Assembly: GCA_965201085.1 (NCBI GenBank)
Contig: CBDAVS010000016.1
Span: 558,001 to 622,000, forward strand
Source: JAPOUP01 sp965201085
Lineage (GTDB): Bacteria > Pseudomonadota > Alphaproteobacteria > Rhodobacterales > Rhodobacteraceae
DNA: 64,000 nt
Direction of reading: 5' to 3'
Below are positions 18,650-28,103 of the stretch, one piece after another (position 1 is the stretch's first letter; every line of letters begins with the position of its first letter). The position numbers and the translations under genes were made by a program. The notes under the pieces were generated by a model that saw nothing but the letters and a program-made list of their open reading frames with translations, searched no databases and was not told the origin of the DNA.

Positions 18650-19360
18650 ATGCGACCCTCTGGCAGAAAACTGAACGAAATGCGACCGATCCTGATCGAA
18701 CCGGAGGCGACGCGACATGCTGAAGGATCCTGCATGATCGGCATGGGTGGAACCCGGGTGATCTGCACAGCGACGCTTGAGACACGCGTACCGCCATTCC
18801 GGAGAAACACCGGACTGGGATGGGTGACGGCGGAATACGGAATGTTGCCACGGGCGACTAACACACGGTCCCGCCGGGAGGCGAAATCAGGCCAAAGCGG
18901 ACGGACGCAGGAAATCCAGCGGCTTATCGGGCGGGCGCTTCGCACCGGAGTCGACAGCGCCGCGCTCGGTGAACGTCAGATCACGATCGACTGCGACGTG
19001 ATCCAGGCGGACGGCGGTACGAGATGCGCCTCGATCACCGGCGGTTGGGTGGCCCTTCGTATCGCGGTCAACCGGCTGATCAAGGCGGGGGATGTCGCGA
19101 TGGATCCGTTGACCGACCCGATCGCGGCCGTGAGTGTCGGACTCTACGGTGGCCAGCCTGTTCTCGATCTGGACTACATCGAAGACAGCGAAGCCGGGGT
19201 CGACGGAAATTTCGTTATGACCGGCGCCGGACAGCTTGTCGAGATACAGATGTCGGCGGAAAGATCGACGTTCTCACCCGGGCAGATGTCGACATTTATG
19301 GATCTCGCCGAACACGGCATCGCCCAGCTCGTCGCGGCTCAGAAATCCGCACTGTCCTGA
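18650..19360 (+). CDS. rph: Ribonuclease PH
   Basis: 236-residue phosphorolytic 3'-5' exoribonuclease that trims tRNA 3' ends. Motifs: GTRVICTATLE, WVTAEYGMLPRATNTR, the RNA-binding RREAKSGQSGRTQEIQRLIG, and catalytic region GERQITIDCDVIQADGGTR. DLDYIEDSEAGVDGNFVMT completes the core. It starts at ATG 18650 and is followed one base later by rdgB. Adjacent divergent hrcA is the usual alphaproteobacterial arrangement. Confidence 0.96.
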   Translation: MRPSGRKLNEMRPILIEPEATRHAEGSCMIGMGGTRVICTATLETRVPPFRRNTGLGWVTAEYGMLPRATNTRSRREAKSGQSGRTQEIQRLIGRALRTGVDSAALGERQITIDCDVIQADGGTRCASITGGWVALRIAVNRLIKAGDVAMDPLTDPIAAVSVGLYGGQPVLDLDYIEDSEAGVDGNFVMTGAGQLVEIQMSAERSTFSPGQMSTFMDLAEHGIAQLVAAQKSALS

Positions 19361-19361
19361 T

Positions 19362-19970
19362 ATGCGTCGGCTCAACGGAGGGTCGCTGGTCATCGCCTCG
19401 CATAACAACGGAAAGGTGCGCGAATTCCAGACCCTTCTCGAACCGTACGGGATCACAACCCGTTCGGCTGGCGATCTCGGCCTGACCGCGCCTGACGAAA
19501 CCGAAAACACCCTCGTCGGCAATGCCCGGATCAAGGCCCATTTCACGGCCCGGGAATGCCAGATGCCGGCGCTCTCGGATGACAGCGGTATAATGGTCGA
19601 TGCGCTCGGCGGCGCCCCCGGTGTCCATACCCCCGATTGGGCCGCAACCGAACACGGGCGCGATTTCAGGAAGGCGATGCGACGGGTCCATAATCTGCTC
19701 GAGGAATGCGACGCGCCACGACCGAGAACGGCCCGCTTTCGTTGCGCCCTGTGCCTCGCATGGCCCGATGGCCATGATGGGATATTCGAAGGCGTCGTCG
19801 AAGGTCAGATTGTCTGGCCCATGCGCGGTGAATTGGGATTTGGGTTCGACCCCGTCTTCCAGCCCGACGGGGAGAGCGTAACTTTCGGCGAAATGGAACC
19901 GCTCAGAAAACACCGCATCAGCCATCGTGCGAAGGCATATGCCAGTCTTGTCGCCAGCTGCATTGACTGA
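19362..19970 (+). CDS. rdgB: XTP/dITP pyrophosphatase (RdgB/HAM1)
   Basis: 202-residue house-cleaning nucleotidase that hydrolyses non-canonical purine triphosphates. The N-terminal motif ASHNNGKVREFQ binds the substrate; PDETENTLVGNARIKAHF and ALSDDSGIMVDALGGAPGVH hold the metal-binding acidic residues; LGFGFDPVFQPDG and EMEPLRKHRISHRAKA close the active site. The ATG at 19362 lies right after the rph stop. Part of rph-rdgB-hemW. Confidence 0.95.
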   Translation: MRRLNGGSLVIASHNNGKVREFQTLLEPYGITTRSAGDLGLTAPDETENTLVGNARIKAHFTARECQMPALSDDSGIMVDALGGAPGVHTPDWAATEHGRDFRKAMRRVHNLLEECDAPRPRTARFRCALCLAWPDGHDGIFEGVVEGQIVWPMRGELGFGFDPVFQPDGESVTFGEMEPLRKHRISHRAKAYASLVASCID

Positions 19971-19980
19971 GAACTGGCGG

Positions 19981-21189
19981 ATGGCGGGCTTCGGCCTCTA
20001 CATTCATTGGCCATTCTGTGCCGCGAAATGCCCCTACTGCGATTTCAATTCCCACGTCTCGGCCCAGATCGACCAGGATCGATGGAAACGGGCCTATCTC
20101 GCCGAAATCAAGCGCCTCGGGACCACGACCGGTGACAGAATACTCGGGTCCGTGTATTTTGGCGGCGGTACACCAAGCCTGATGGACGTCACCCTTATCG
20201 AAGCCATTCTGGACAGCGTCAGGGCGACCTGGACCATAAGCAACGACTGTGAGATCACGCTTGAGGCCAATCCCACCTCGGTGGAAGCGGGTCGCTTCAT
20301 CGGATATCGCGATGCCGGCGTCAGCCGCGTTTCCATCGGGGTTCAGGCTCTGGTAGACGAAGATCTCAAAGCGCTCGGACGTCTCCATAACGCCGAGGAC
20401 GCGCTGAACGCCGTTGCCACGGCCCGGAATGTCTTCGAACGGGTGAGTTTCGATCTGATATACGGTCGCATGAACCAAACGCTGGGGAGCTGGAAAACGG
20501 AGCTAGGGCAGGCCCTGACGATGGAGCCTAACCATCTTTCACTCTACCAGCTGACGATAGAGGCGGGCACCGCATTCGGTGAACGGCATAGGCGTGGCAC
20601 CCTGATCGGGCTTCCCGAAGAGGATCTGGCGGCGGATCTCTTCATAGCGACGCAGGAACTATGCGATGCCGCAGGACTGCCCGCCTACGAGATTTCCAAC
20701 CATGCGAGGCCGAATTTCGAATCGCGCCATAACCTCACCTACTGGAGATCGGGAGACTACGCCGGTATCGGACCTGGTGCCCATGGCCGTCTGACATTCC
20801 TGAACACGCGATATGCGACATCCGGGCCATTGTCGCCCAGGGAATGGCTGGAACGGGTCGAGAGTGGAGTCGGCGGCGACACCGTCTTCAATCCGCTGGA
20901 CCCCGAAGAAACCGATGCGGAAGCATTGATGATGGGCCTCCGCCTGACGGAGGGCACCGACCTCAACAGGTTAAACAGATCAGATAAATACATTAATTCT
21001 ATCAATATGTTACAGGAGATTGAATTGTTGCGTCACGATACAGGCAATCTGCGGGCGACACCGAATGGCCGACGGCTTCTGGATTCCATAATCACAGCGC
21101 TACTACAGAATCGGGACGACCGACTCCCTCTACCGAACAGCGGAAAGCAGGCCGCAGAGACGGTCGAGACCCTCCAATGTACGGTATGA
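19981..21189 (+). CDS. hemW: Heme chaperone HemW (radical SAM)
   Basis: 402 residues. The radical SAM 4Fe-4S motif is CAAKCPYC in GLYIHWPFCAAKCPYCDFN, followed by YFGGGTPSLM and VSIGVQALVDEDLKALGR. Related to coproporphyrinogen dehydrogenase but with HemW-type features; the family binds heme and supports respiratory-chain heme insertion. The start at 19981 is 10 bp after rdgB. The 3' end runs 60 bp into the convergent parB gene, adding a tail of about 27 residues after the usual family end (LLDSIITALL). A locally AT-rich patch lies at about 20970-21030. Confidence 0.9.
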   Translation: MAGFGLYIHWPFCAAKCPYCDFNSHVSAQIDQDRWKRAYLAEIKRLGTTTGDRILGSVYFGGGTPSLMDVTLIEAILDSVRATWTISNDCEITLEANPTSVEAGRFIGYRDAGVSRVSIGVQALVDEDLKALGRLHNAEDALNAVATARNVFERVSFDLIYGRMNQTLGSWKTELGQALTMEPNHLSLYQLTIEAGTAFGERHRRGTLIGLPEEDLAADLFIATQELCDAAGLPAYEISNHARPNFESRHNLTYWRSGDYAGIGPGAHGRLTFLNTRYATSGPLSPREWLERVESGVGGDTVFNPLDPEETDAEALMMGLRLTEGTDLNRLNRSDKYINSINMLQEIELLRHDTGNLRATPNGRRLLDSIITALLQNRDDRLPLPNSGKQAAETVETLQCTV

Positions 21190-22011
21190 GACCGTGATCT
21201 TTCCCGACTCTCCGCCCGTTCGGTGAGAGATAGCCACCTTCATCTTCAGGGCGGCGGACAGATCGCTTTCCAATACAACCGTATCGGGATCCTTCGCGAC
21301 AGATGCGGTCGCTGGCGGTTCCTTCCCGGCTTTCCTGACAAGATCCTCGGTCTGGCGAACCGAAAGACCTCTACGGACGACCGTCTTTGCCAAGGCTTCG
21401 GGATCACTCGCGGTTACCAGGGCCCGGGCATGACCCGCCGAAAGACCGCCCTTGCGCACCAGGTCCTTGACGAAAGACGGCAGACCGAGAAGCCGCAGAA
21501 GATTGGCGATATGGCTGCGACTTTTACCAAGCGCGTCCGCAACCATTTCCTGGGTATGTCCGAATTCGGAGATCAGTCTACGGTAACCGGTCGCTTCTTC
21601 GATCGGATTTAATTCAGCGCGCTGAACGTTCTCGATGATTCCGATTTCAAGCGCCTGTATATCGTTATAATCCCTCACCAAAACGGGAATCTCGTGCAAT
21701 TGTGCAACCTGTGCGGCACGCCATCGACGCTCGCCAGCCACAATCTGGTACATGTCCGCCTTCGCCGGGTCAGGCCGGACGATGAGTGGCTGAATGATTC
21801 CTTTCTCCCGAAGCGAACTCACGAGTTCATCCAGTTCCTCCTGATCGAAGCTCTTCCGGGGCTGGCCAGGATTCGGTTGTAGCCTGTCGATGGGAATCTT
21901 CTGCGCTTCCTGCGGTAGCTTGGGTGAATCGTATCCGCCCGTATCGGCGATCAAAGCTTTGAGTCCGCGTTCCGGGTTAAGTCCCATACGCCTCGGTTTT
22001 CGTTCATTCAT
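21130..22011 (-). CDS. parB: Chromosome partitioning protein ParB
   Basis: 293-residue CTPase clamp that loads at parS and helps segregate origins. MGLNPERGLKALI near the N-terminus is the ParA-interacting region; IPIDRLQPNPGQPRKSF begins the ParB/Srx domain. GERRWRAAQVAQ is the CTP-binding motif, and the helix-turn-helix is HTQEMVADALGKSRSHIANLLRLL. The last 60 bp overlap the convergent hemW. Its start overlaps the parA stop (ATGA). Two parS sites lie 1.4 and 3.3 kb upstream. Confidence 0.96.
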   Translation of the reverse strand: MNERKPRRMGLNPERGLKALIADTGGYDSPKLPQEAQKIPIDRLQPNPGQPRKSFDQEELDELVSSLREKGIIQPLIVRPDPAKADMYQIVAGERRWRAAQVAQLHEIPVLVRDYNDIQALEIGIIENVQRAELNPIEEATGYRRLISEFGHTQEMVADALGKSRSHIANLLRLLGLPSFVKDLVRKGGLSAGHARALVTASDPEALAKTVVRRGLSVRQTEDLVRKAGKEPPATASVAKDPDTVVLESDLSAALKMKVAISHRTGGESGKITVSYRTLEGLDRLCGLLSAVR

Positions 22012-22826
22012 GACATTTCTCCCTGGATGGATTTTCGGTTCCGCGCCGCCAGTTCCCTCGCCAAGGCCCGATACGCTTCGCTGCCCGTTGACCCCGAATC
22101 GTAGTCCAGGACCGGCATCGCGTGGGAAGGTGCCTCACTGAGTCGGACATTTCGGGGAATCACGGTCTCGAATACAAGCTCACCGAGATTCTCCCGCGCA
22201 TCGGCCTCCACCTGCCGCGAAAGCCGGTTTCTCCTGTCCACCATCGTCAGAAGAACACCTTCGATCCTCAGATCCGGATTGGCGTTCTTTCGGATCTCCC
22301 GAACGGTGAGCAGCAGTTGGGACAGGCCTTCCAAAGCGTAGAATTCAGATTGTAGGGGAACCAGCACCGAATCCGCCGCGACCAGACCGTTCACCGTCAG
22401 CTGACCCAGTGACGGCGGACAATCGATCAATATGAAATCCAATCCGGAGTCGCATATGGCCTGCTTTCGCAGCGACCGGCGGAGAAGGACGCTTCGATGA
22501 CGGTTGGAACCCAGGGTGAGGTCGACGGAACTGAGGTCGGCTGACGCCGGAATGACAATCAATCCTTCCACATTCGTGTCATGTATGGCTTCTTTGGCCG
22601 GAAGGTCGTCCAGCAGTATTTCGTAGCTCGTGGACTGGCGGTCACGTTCGTAAAGCCCTAGGCCCGTCGATGCATTTCCCTGGGGGTCGATATCGATCAG
22701 AAGACATTTGCATCCGACTTCCGCGAGCGCCGCGCCAAGATTGATGGCCGTTGTCGTCTTTCCGACACCGCCCTTCTGGTTCGCCAGTGCGATGATTTTC
22801 GGCTGCGACGATGGTTGGTCAACCAA
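22008..22826 (-). CDS. parA: Chromosome partitioning ATPase ParA
   Basis: 272-residue deviant Walker ATPase. The motif ANQKGGVGKTTTAINLGAAL (P-loop with signature Lys) lies near residue 16; LLIDIDPQGNASTGLGL and DFILIDCPPSLGQLTVNGL are the Walker A' and B motifs. It forms gradients on the nucleoid and moves ParB-parS complexes. Translationally coupled to rsmG (overlap of eight bases) and parB. Confidence 0.97.
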   Translation of the reverse strand: MVDQPSSQPKIIALANQKGGVGKTTTAINLGAALAEVGCKCLLIDIDPQGNASTGLGLYERDRQSTSYEILLDDLPAKEAIHDTNVEGLIVIPASADLSSVDLTLGSNRHRSVLLRRSLRKQAICDSGLDFILIDCPPSLGQLTVNGLVAADSVLVPLQSEFYALEGLSQLLLTVREIRKNANPDLRIEGVLLTMVDRRNRLSRQVEADARENLGELVFETVIPRNVRLSEAPSHAMPVLDYDSGSTGSEAYRALARELAARNRKSIQGEMS

Positions 22827-23451
22827 TAGCGAGATCTCCTATCCGAAGTATGACCGAATCCGGATTCAATGGGCTGGACCGCTTCTCAACCGTGAACCGC
22901 CAGGATTCAAGCGCCGCCTCGATCTCTTCATCGGCTTTGGCACCCTTGTGAAGCACCGCTGTCCCCGTTGCGGAAAGATGACGGTGGACGAGGGGCAAGA
23001 GTCTCGGGAGCGGAGCGACCGCCCGTGCTGACACATAATCGGCGTTTTGGGGTGGCATGTCCTTCACGCGCTGCGAATGGACCCCTATGGGGATTTCCAC
23101 CCGGCGCGAAAGTGTTCGGATGAACTCGCACTTCCGGCTATCGCTGTCGATACAGGCGACCGAAAGCCCGGGATGGAACTCCTTGGCCAGAATGGCCACG
23201 ACCGCACCCGGAAAGCCACCCCCAGAGCCAAGATCGATCCAATGGCCGGTTTCCGGTGCAGCGATGTAATAGGCTTGAGCGGAATCGGCAAAATGACGAT
23301 CCCAAATATCAGCTACGGTCGAACGGGAAACAAGGTTTATCGCCGGATTCCATTTCCTTACGAGATCTTCATAGAGTTTCAGACGATTCAATGTTTCACG
23401 TGAAACATTGAACCGACTCTGAAACCTTTCGATTCCAGAGTCAGCGGTCAA
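22819..23451 (-). CDS. rsmG: 16S rRNA (guanine-527 N7) methyltransferase RsmG
   Basis: 210 residues. The SAM-binding motif is WIDLGSGGGFPGAVVAIL; ERFQSRFNVSRETLNRLKLYEDLV is the usual N-terminus and ADYVSARAVAPLPRLLPL the family motif IV region. The codons for NVSRET lie inside a perfect parS site (23392-23407), so the site constrains this coding sequence. It overlaps mnmG by four bases upstream. Confidence 0.95.
   Translation of the reverse strand: MTADSGIERFQSRFNVSRETLNRLKLYEDLVRKWNPAINLVSRSTVADIWDRHFADSAQAYYIAAPETGHWIDLGSGGGFPGAVVAILAKEFHPGLSVACIDSDSRKCEFIRTLSRRVEIPIGVHSQRVKDMPPQNADYVSARAVAPLPRLLPLVHRHLSATGTAVLHKGAKADEEIEAALESWRFTVEKRSSPLNPDSVILRIGDLAIG
23392..23407. promoter_or_regulatory. 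parS site in rsmG
   Basis: TGTTTCACGTGAAACA, the perfect 16-bp palindromic consensus bound by ParB. It lies in the 5' coding part of rsmG, 5.2 kb from the DnaA boxes. Confidence 0.95.
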
Positions 23452-25325
23452 GCCGATTTCCGCCGCTCGCTCTGTCGGATTCTCGCCAGAAGCAGCGTCA
23501 GGGCGGCGGGTGTCATCCCTTCAATTCGGGACGCCTGTCCGATCGAAACCGGTTGTATCCGGTGGAGTTTCTCCCTGATCTCATTGGATAGACCTGAAAT
23601 GCCACCGTAATCGAATTCCGATGGAATGGTTAAGGCCTCGTCCCGCGAAAGCGCTTCGATCTCCCGATTCTGCCGATCCATATAGCTTGAATAGAGCGCA
23701 TCCCGTTCAACCTGCTGCCGAATGGATCCATCATACCGCTCCAGACCCGGCTCCAAGGCGATAAGATCGCCAAACGAAATGTCCGGGAAAGACAGCAGCT
23801 CCAGTCCCGTTCGACGTTTTCCATCCTCTCGAACCTTAAATCCTGCGGTCGCGAGCTCTTTGGGTGAATAGGCACGCGATGAAAACAGTTTCCGACAGCC
23901 GTCGATGAGCTCCATCTTTTTCGCGAATTCATTCCGCCGTCCGGCGCCGACACAGCCTATGGACTCGCCGAACGGCGTGAGCCGCTGGTCCGCGTTATCG
24001 GCACGCAGTGAAAGCCGGTATTCCGCCCGGGAGGTGAACATTCGATAGGGTTCACTGACACCCTGGGTGATGAGATCGTCGATCAGGACACCGATATAGG
24101 AGGTCGTTCGCGAAAATAGGACCGGTTCCTCACCAATGGCCGCCCGTGCAGCATTCAGGCCAGCCACGAGGCCCTGGGCCGCCGCTTCTTCATAACCGGT
24201 CGTACCATTGACCTGACCTGCGAGGAACAGACCCTGAATTTCCCTTGCCTCAAGCGTCGGCTTGAGGGATCTTGGGTCCATGTAGTCATATTCGATCGCG
24301 TAGCCGGGCTGTAGAATACGGGCCCGCTCCAGACCGCGTATGGAAGCGACATAGGAGTCCTGAATCTCGGCGGGAAGCGAGGTCGAGATACCGTTTGGAT
24401 AGATAACGTCGCTTTCAAGTCCTTCCGGTTCAAGAAAAATCTGGTGCGACTCCCTGTCCGGAAACCGCACCACCTTGTCCTCCACCGAAGGGCAGTATCT
24501 CGGGCCGATACCGTCAATGCGGCCACCATACATCGCCGAGCGATCGATGTTATCCCTTATGATCTCATGGGTTTTCGAATTTGTGTGGGTGATTCCACAG
24601 GAAATCTGACGGACCGTCGGGCGCTCGGACAGAAACGAGAACATCGTTGGCTCATCATCACCGGGCTGCATCCCAACCCGGGACCAATCTATTGACCGAC
24701 GATCCAGTCTCGGTGGAGTCCCGGTCTTCAGGCGTCCGACATTCAGACCGAAGGACTCCAGACGCTCTCCCAATCGTGTGGCCGGTCGGTCGCCCCAACG
24801 GCCACCCCTGCGGCTTGCGTCACCGATGTGGATCACGCCACGCAGAAAGGTTCCGGCCGCCAGTATCACGGCCGCTGAACGAAGTTCGGAACCGTCATCC
24901 AGGATAACGCCATCGACCCGTGCGCCACTCAGGGCGATATCGACCACTTCGCCACATACAAGGTGAATGTTCGCCGCCGAGCCGACGGCTTCGGAAACGG
25001 CCGCTCTATACAGCGAGCGGTCCTGCTGCGCTCTGGGTCCCTGCACCGCGGGGCCTTTGCGGCGATTGAGCAACCTGAACTGAATTCCCGCTCGGTCGGC
25101 CGCGACTCCCATGACACCGTCAAGCGCATCGATTTCGCGGACCAGATGGCCCTTGCCCAATCCCCCGATCGCCGGGTTGCACGACATTACGCCGACATTT
25201 TCCCGATCGATCGTGACCAATGCCGTCCGTGCGCCAAGTCTATGGGTCGCGTGCGCCGCCTCGACGCCGGCATGGCCAGCGCCGACAACAATCACGTCGA
25301 ATCGTCGATGTTTCACGTGAAACAT
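23448..25325 (-). CDS. mnmG: tRNA uridine 5-carboxymethylaminomethyl modification enzyme MnmG (GidA)
   Basis: 625-residue FAD protein that with MnmE modifies the wobble uridine of certain tRNAs. The FAD motif VVGAGHAGVEAA follows MFHVKHRRFDVI; SCNPAIGGLGKGHLVREIDALDG, KTGTPPRLD and GQVNGTTGYEEAAAQG are family signatures. The start at 25325 was chosen because it gives MFHVKH, the common alphaproteobacterial N-terminus created by an embedded parS site. The gene lies directly after mnmE. Confidence 0.96.
   Translation of the reverse strand: MFHVKHRRFDVIVVGAGHAGVEAAHATHRLGARTALVTIDRENVGVMSCNPAIGGLGKGHLVREIDALDGVMGVAADRAGIQFRLLNRRKGPAVQGPRAQQDRSLYRAAVSEAVGSAANIHLVCGEVVDIALSGARVDGVILDDGSELRSAAVILAAGTFLRGVIHIGDASRRGGRWGDRPATRLGERLESFGLNVGRLKTGTPPRLDRRSIDWSRVGMQPGDDEPTMFSFLSERPTVRQISCGITHTNSKTHEIIRDNIDRSAMYGGRIDGIGPRYCPSVEDKVVRFPDRESHQIFLEPEGLESDVIYPNGISTSLPAEIQDSYVASIRGLERARILQPGYAIEYDYMDPRSLKPTLEAREIQGLFLAGQVNGTTGYEEAAAQGLVAGLNAARAAIGEEPVLFSRTTSYIGVLIDDLITQGVSEPYRMFTSRAEYRLSLRADNADQRLTPFGESIGCVGAGRRNEFAKKMELIDGCRKLFSSRAYSPKELATAGFKVREDGKRRTGLELLSFPDISFGDLIALEPGLERYDGSIRQQVERDALYSSYMDRQNREIEALSRDEALTIPSEFDYGGISGLSNEIREKLHRIQPVSIGQASRIEGMTPAALTLLLARIRQSERRKSA
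25309..25324. promoter_or_regulatory. parS site at mnmG start
   Basis: Second perfect TGTTTCACGTGAAACA, overlapping the mnmG start codon region and encoding FHVKH. It lies 1.9 kb from the first parS and 3.3 kb from the DnaA boxes. Confidence 0.95.
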
Positions 25326-25329
25326 TCCG

Positions 25330-26613
25330 TCACTTTCCAATACAGAATCGCGAGAATACCTCGTCCAGTATATCCTCTACACCCGTTCTGCCAACAACGG
25401 AATCAAGCGCACCCATCGCGTTTCTGATTTCCTCCGCCGCGACCTCCACACGAACCTGTTCCGAGGCGGTTTCCATCAGAGCGGATTGGAGGGACACCAC
25501 CGCGCTTTGCAGCGAAATTCGATGCCGTTCCCGTATCGCATGTCCGATCCCGGCGACCCTGCGCTCAAGTATTGTGGAAATCTCGCCGATGAGCGCATCG
25601 ACGCCTTTGCCGGTCCTTCCGGACACGCCGTCTGACCGCGCGCGCAGATCCGCCTTGCCGATAACGGTGATATCCTCCTCCGAGATCAGAGATCCATCGA
25701 CCGTACCGTCCAATGTCAGATACACGCGGAGATCCGCTTGTCTGGCACGCGTCATCGATCGCTCGACTCCGATCCTTTCGATCCTGTCCTCGCTTTCCCT
25801 CAGTCCCGCCGTATCCAGAAAGGTCACGGGTAATCCATCGATATCCATATGGACTTCGATCACATCCCGCGTCGTTCCCGCAAGTTCGGAGGTGATCGCC
25901 GCCTCGCGCCCCGCCAACCAGTTCAAAAGCGTTGATTTTCCGGCATTTGGCGGACCGATGATGGCGATTTCAAACCCGTTCCTTAAACGCTCAGCGACCG
26001 AGGTACCCGCGATTTCGACCTCCAGTTCCCGTCGCAGCGCATCCAGTAATTCCCGGACTTCCGGCGTGACGTTGTCCGGCACGTCCTCATCGGCGAAATC
26101 GATCGCCGTGGCCATCAGCGCCGCGGCACGGATCAACAGGCTGCGCCAGGAGTCGATTTTAAGTCTCAGGCGTCCGGAATACACATTCATGGCCTGCCGC
26201 CGCTGCGCTTCCGTCTCCGCCTCGATCAGGTCGCCCAGTCCTTCCACCTGGGAGAGATCCAGGTGATCGTTCTCGAGCGCCCGACGGGTGAACTCACCTG
26301 GTTCGGCGGGACGCAGACCGTCCAATTCGCCAAGCGTGCGAAGAAGGATGGCCGCGACCGCGGCCCCTCCGTGGATATGGAATTCAACCACATCCTCACC
26401 GGTAAAGCTGGCCCCCCTGTCAAAAACCAGAACCAGGGCCTCGTCGAGGACATCACCGCTTGGAGACCGCAGCGCACGGAGCGCCGCCACGCGTGACCGG
26501 GGCAAGGTGCCCGCCAGTTTCCGTCCGACATCGTGCGCATGCGGACCCGAAACGCGGATAACCGCTACACCGGCTTTACCTCGGGCGGAAGCCTGCGCGT
26601 AGATTGTATGCAT
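25330..26613 (-). CDS. mnmE: tRNA modification GTPase MnmE (TrmE)
   Basis: 427-residue GTPase. The N-terminal domain (IYAQASARGKAGVAVIRVSG) is followed by a helical region and the inserted G domain: G1 IGPPNAGKSTLLNWL, G2/G3 GTTRDVIEVHMDIDG and FLDTAGLRESED. The C-terminal CIGK motif (FCIGK, catalytic Cys) ends the protein. The ATG at 26613 (MHTIYAQA) matches the family start. A few residues around the G4 motif look less conserved (TVIGKADLRA). It pairs with MnmG encoded next. Confidence 0.95.
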   Translation of the reverse strand: MHTIYAQASARGKAGVAVIRVSGPHAHDVGRKLAGTLPRSRVAALRALRSPSGDVLDEALVLVFDRGASFTGEDVVEFHIHGGAAVAAILLRTLGELDGLRPAEPGEFTRRALENDHLDLSQVEGLGDLIEAETEAQRRQAMNVYSGRLRLKIDSWRSLLIRAAALMATAIDFADEDVPDNVTPEVRELLDALRRELEVEIAGTSVAERLRNGFEIAIIGPPNAGKSTLLNWLAGREAAITSELAGTTRDVIEVHMDIDGLPVTFLDTAGLRESEDRIERIGVERSMTRARQADLRVYLTLDGTVDGSLISEEDITVIGKADLRARSDGVSGRTGKGVDALIGEISTILERRVAGIGHAIRERHRISLQSAVVSLQSALMETASEQVRVEVAAEEIRNAMGALDSVVGRTGVEDILDEVFSRFCIGK

Positions 26614-26636
26614 GACATCGATCCGGCGACATTGAC

Positions 26637-27908
26637 TCACGCATTCATGGAATCGAAGAAATCCGAATTGGTCTTGGTCTGCCTGAGCTTCGAAAGAAGA
26701 AACTCGATGGCGTCGGTGGTTCCCATTGGATTCAGGATGCGACGAAGAACGAAGGTTTTCTGCAGATCGGCCCGATCAACCAGAAGATCTTCCTTTCTGG
26801 TACCGGATTTCAGGATGTCGATGGAAGGATAGACCCGCTTGTCGGCAACCTTTCGATCAAGCACGATCTCACTATTGCCGGTTCCTTTGAACTCTTCGAA
26901 GATCACTTCATCCATGCGGCTGCCGGTATCGATCAAAGCGGTGGCGATGATTGTCAGGGAACCGCCTTCCTCAATGTTCCGCGCCGCACCGAAAAACCGC
27001 TTCGGGCGCTGAAGGGCATTCGCGTCCACACCACCCGTAAGGACCTTTCCCGAAGACGGTACCACGGTATTGAACGCCCGACCCAGGCGCGTGATGGAAT
27101 CAAGCAGGATCACCACATCCCGTTTATGCTCAACCAGACGCTTCGCCTTCTCTATGACCATATCACTGACAGCCACATGCCGTGTCGCCGGTTCATCGAA
27201 GGTCGAGGAGATCACCTCGCCCTTGACCGATCTCTGCATATCCGTAACCTCTTCGGGACGTTCGTCGATCAGTAGCACGATCAGATAGCATTCCGGATGG
27301 TTGGCCTCGATCGAATGGGCGATGTTCTGCAGAAGAACGGTCTTACCGGTTCGCGGAGGCGCGACGATCAGGCAGCGTTGGCCTTTCCCGATCGGTGCGA
27401 CGAGATCAATGACGCGGGCCGAACGGTCCTTTATGGTCGGATCCTCGATCTCCATTTTCAGGCGCTGGTCCGGATAAAGCGGCGTCAGGTTATCGAATGC
27501 AACCTTATGGCGCGCACGGTCCGGCTCCTCAAAGTTGATTTCCTCCGCTTTGGTGAGACCGAAATAGCGTTCGTTTTCCTCCGGCGCACGTATCATGCCG
27601 GCTACCGTATCCCCGGTTCGCAGGCTATGATGCCGGATCATCTCCGGTGAAACATAGATATCGTCGGGTCCGGGAAGATAGTTGGCTTCCGGAGATCTCA
27701 GAAATCCAAATCCATCCTGAACGACCTCTAGGACTCCGTCGCCACCGATTTCCCAACCATCCTCCGCCTGCTCCTTGAGGATCTGGAACATCATGTCGCC
27801 TTTGCGCATGGTTGACGCATTCTCGATTTCCAGCTCCTCGGCCATGGCCAGGAGATCCTTCGGACTCTTTGCCTTCAGGTCGGCGAGGTTCAGTCGTTCT
27901 TTGCTCAT
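26637..27908 (-). CDS. rho: Transcription termination factor Rho
   Basis: 423-residue hexameric RNA helicase. The N-terminal Rho-N region is MSKERLNLADLKAKSPKDLL; the RNA-binding cold-shock-like domain includes DGFGFLRSPEANYLPGPDDI. Walker A is VAPPRTGKTVLLQNIAH, with LIDERPEEVTDM, LLDSITRLGRA and the R-loop region SSGKVLTGGVDANAL. The start at 27908 gives the normal family N-terminus. Near the origin on the minus strand, transcribed away from it. Confidence 0.97.
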   Translation of the reverse strand: MSKERLNLADLKAKSPKDLLAMAEELEIENASTMRKGDMMFQILKEQAEDGWEIGGDGVLEVVQDGFGFLRSPEANYLPGPDDIYVSPEMIRHHSLRTGDTVAGMIRAPEENERYFGLTKAEEINFEEPDRARHKVAFDNLTPLYPDQRLKMEIEDPTIKDRSARVIDLVAPIGKGQRCLIVAPPRTGKTVLLQNIAHSIEANHPECYLIVLLIDERPEEVTDMQRSVKGEVISSTFDEPATRHVAVSDMVIEKAKRLVEHKRDVVILLDSITRLGRAFNTVVPSSGKVLTGGVDANALQRPKRFFGAARNIEEGGSLTIIATALIDTGSRMDEVIFEEFKGTGNSEIVLDRKVADKRVYPSIDILKSGTRKEDLLVDRADLQKTFVLRRILNPMGTTDAIEFLLSKLRQTKTNSDFFDSMNA

Positions 27909-28103
27909 GAAATATCCGTTGGACCAAGCCCGAAGGCCTCCGATCACCGCTTGATTGGAAAACGTTCACGGCCGGACGGCCGGACAAGGTGCCAGTAATT
28001 CATCGATTTGGTCCTCGTCAATCCTTTAACGACTTATTTTTTCGAATCTCGTGGCGCCCAGTGCGAGATCACGGGTTTTGGTCCATGGATGAATCGAGGG
28101 ATT

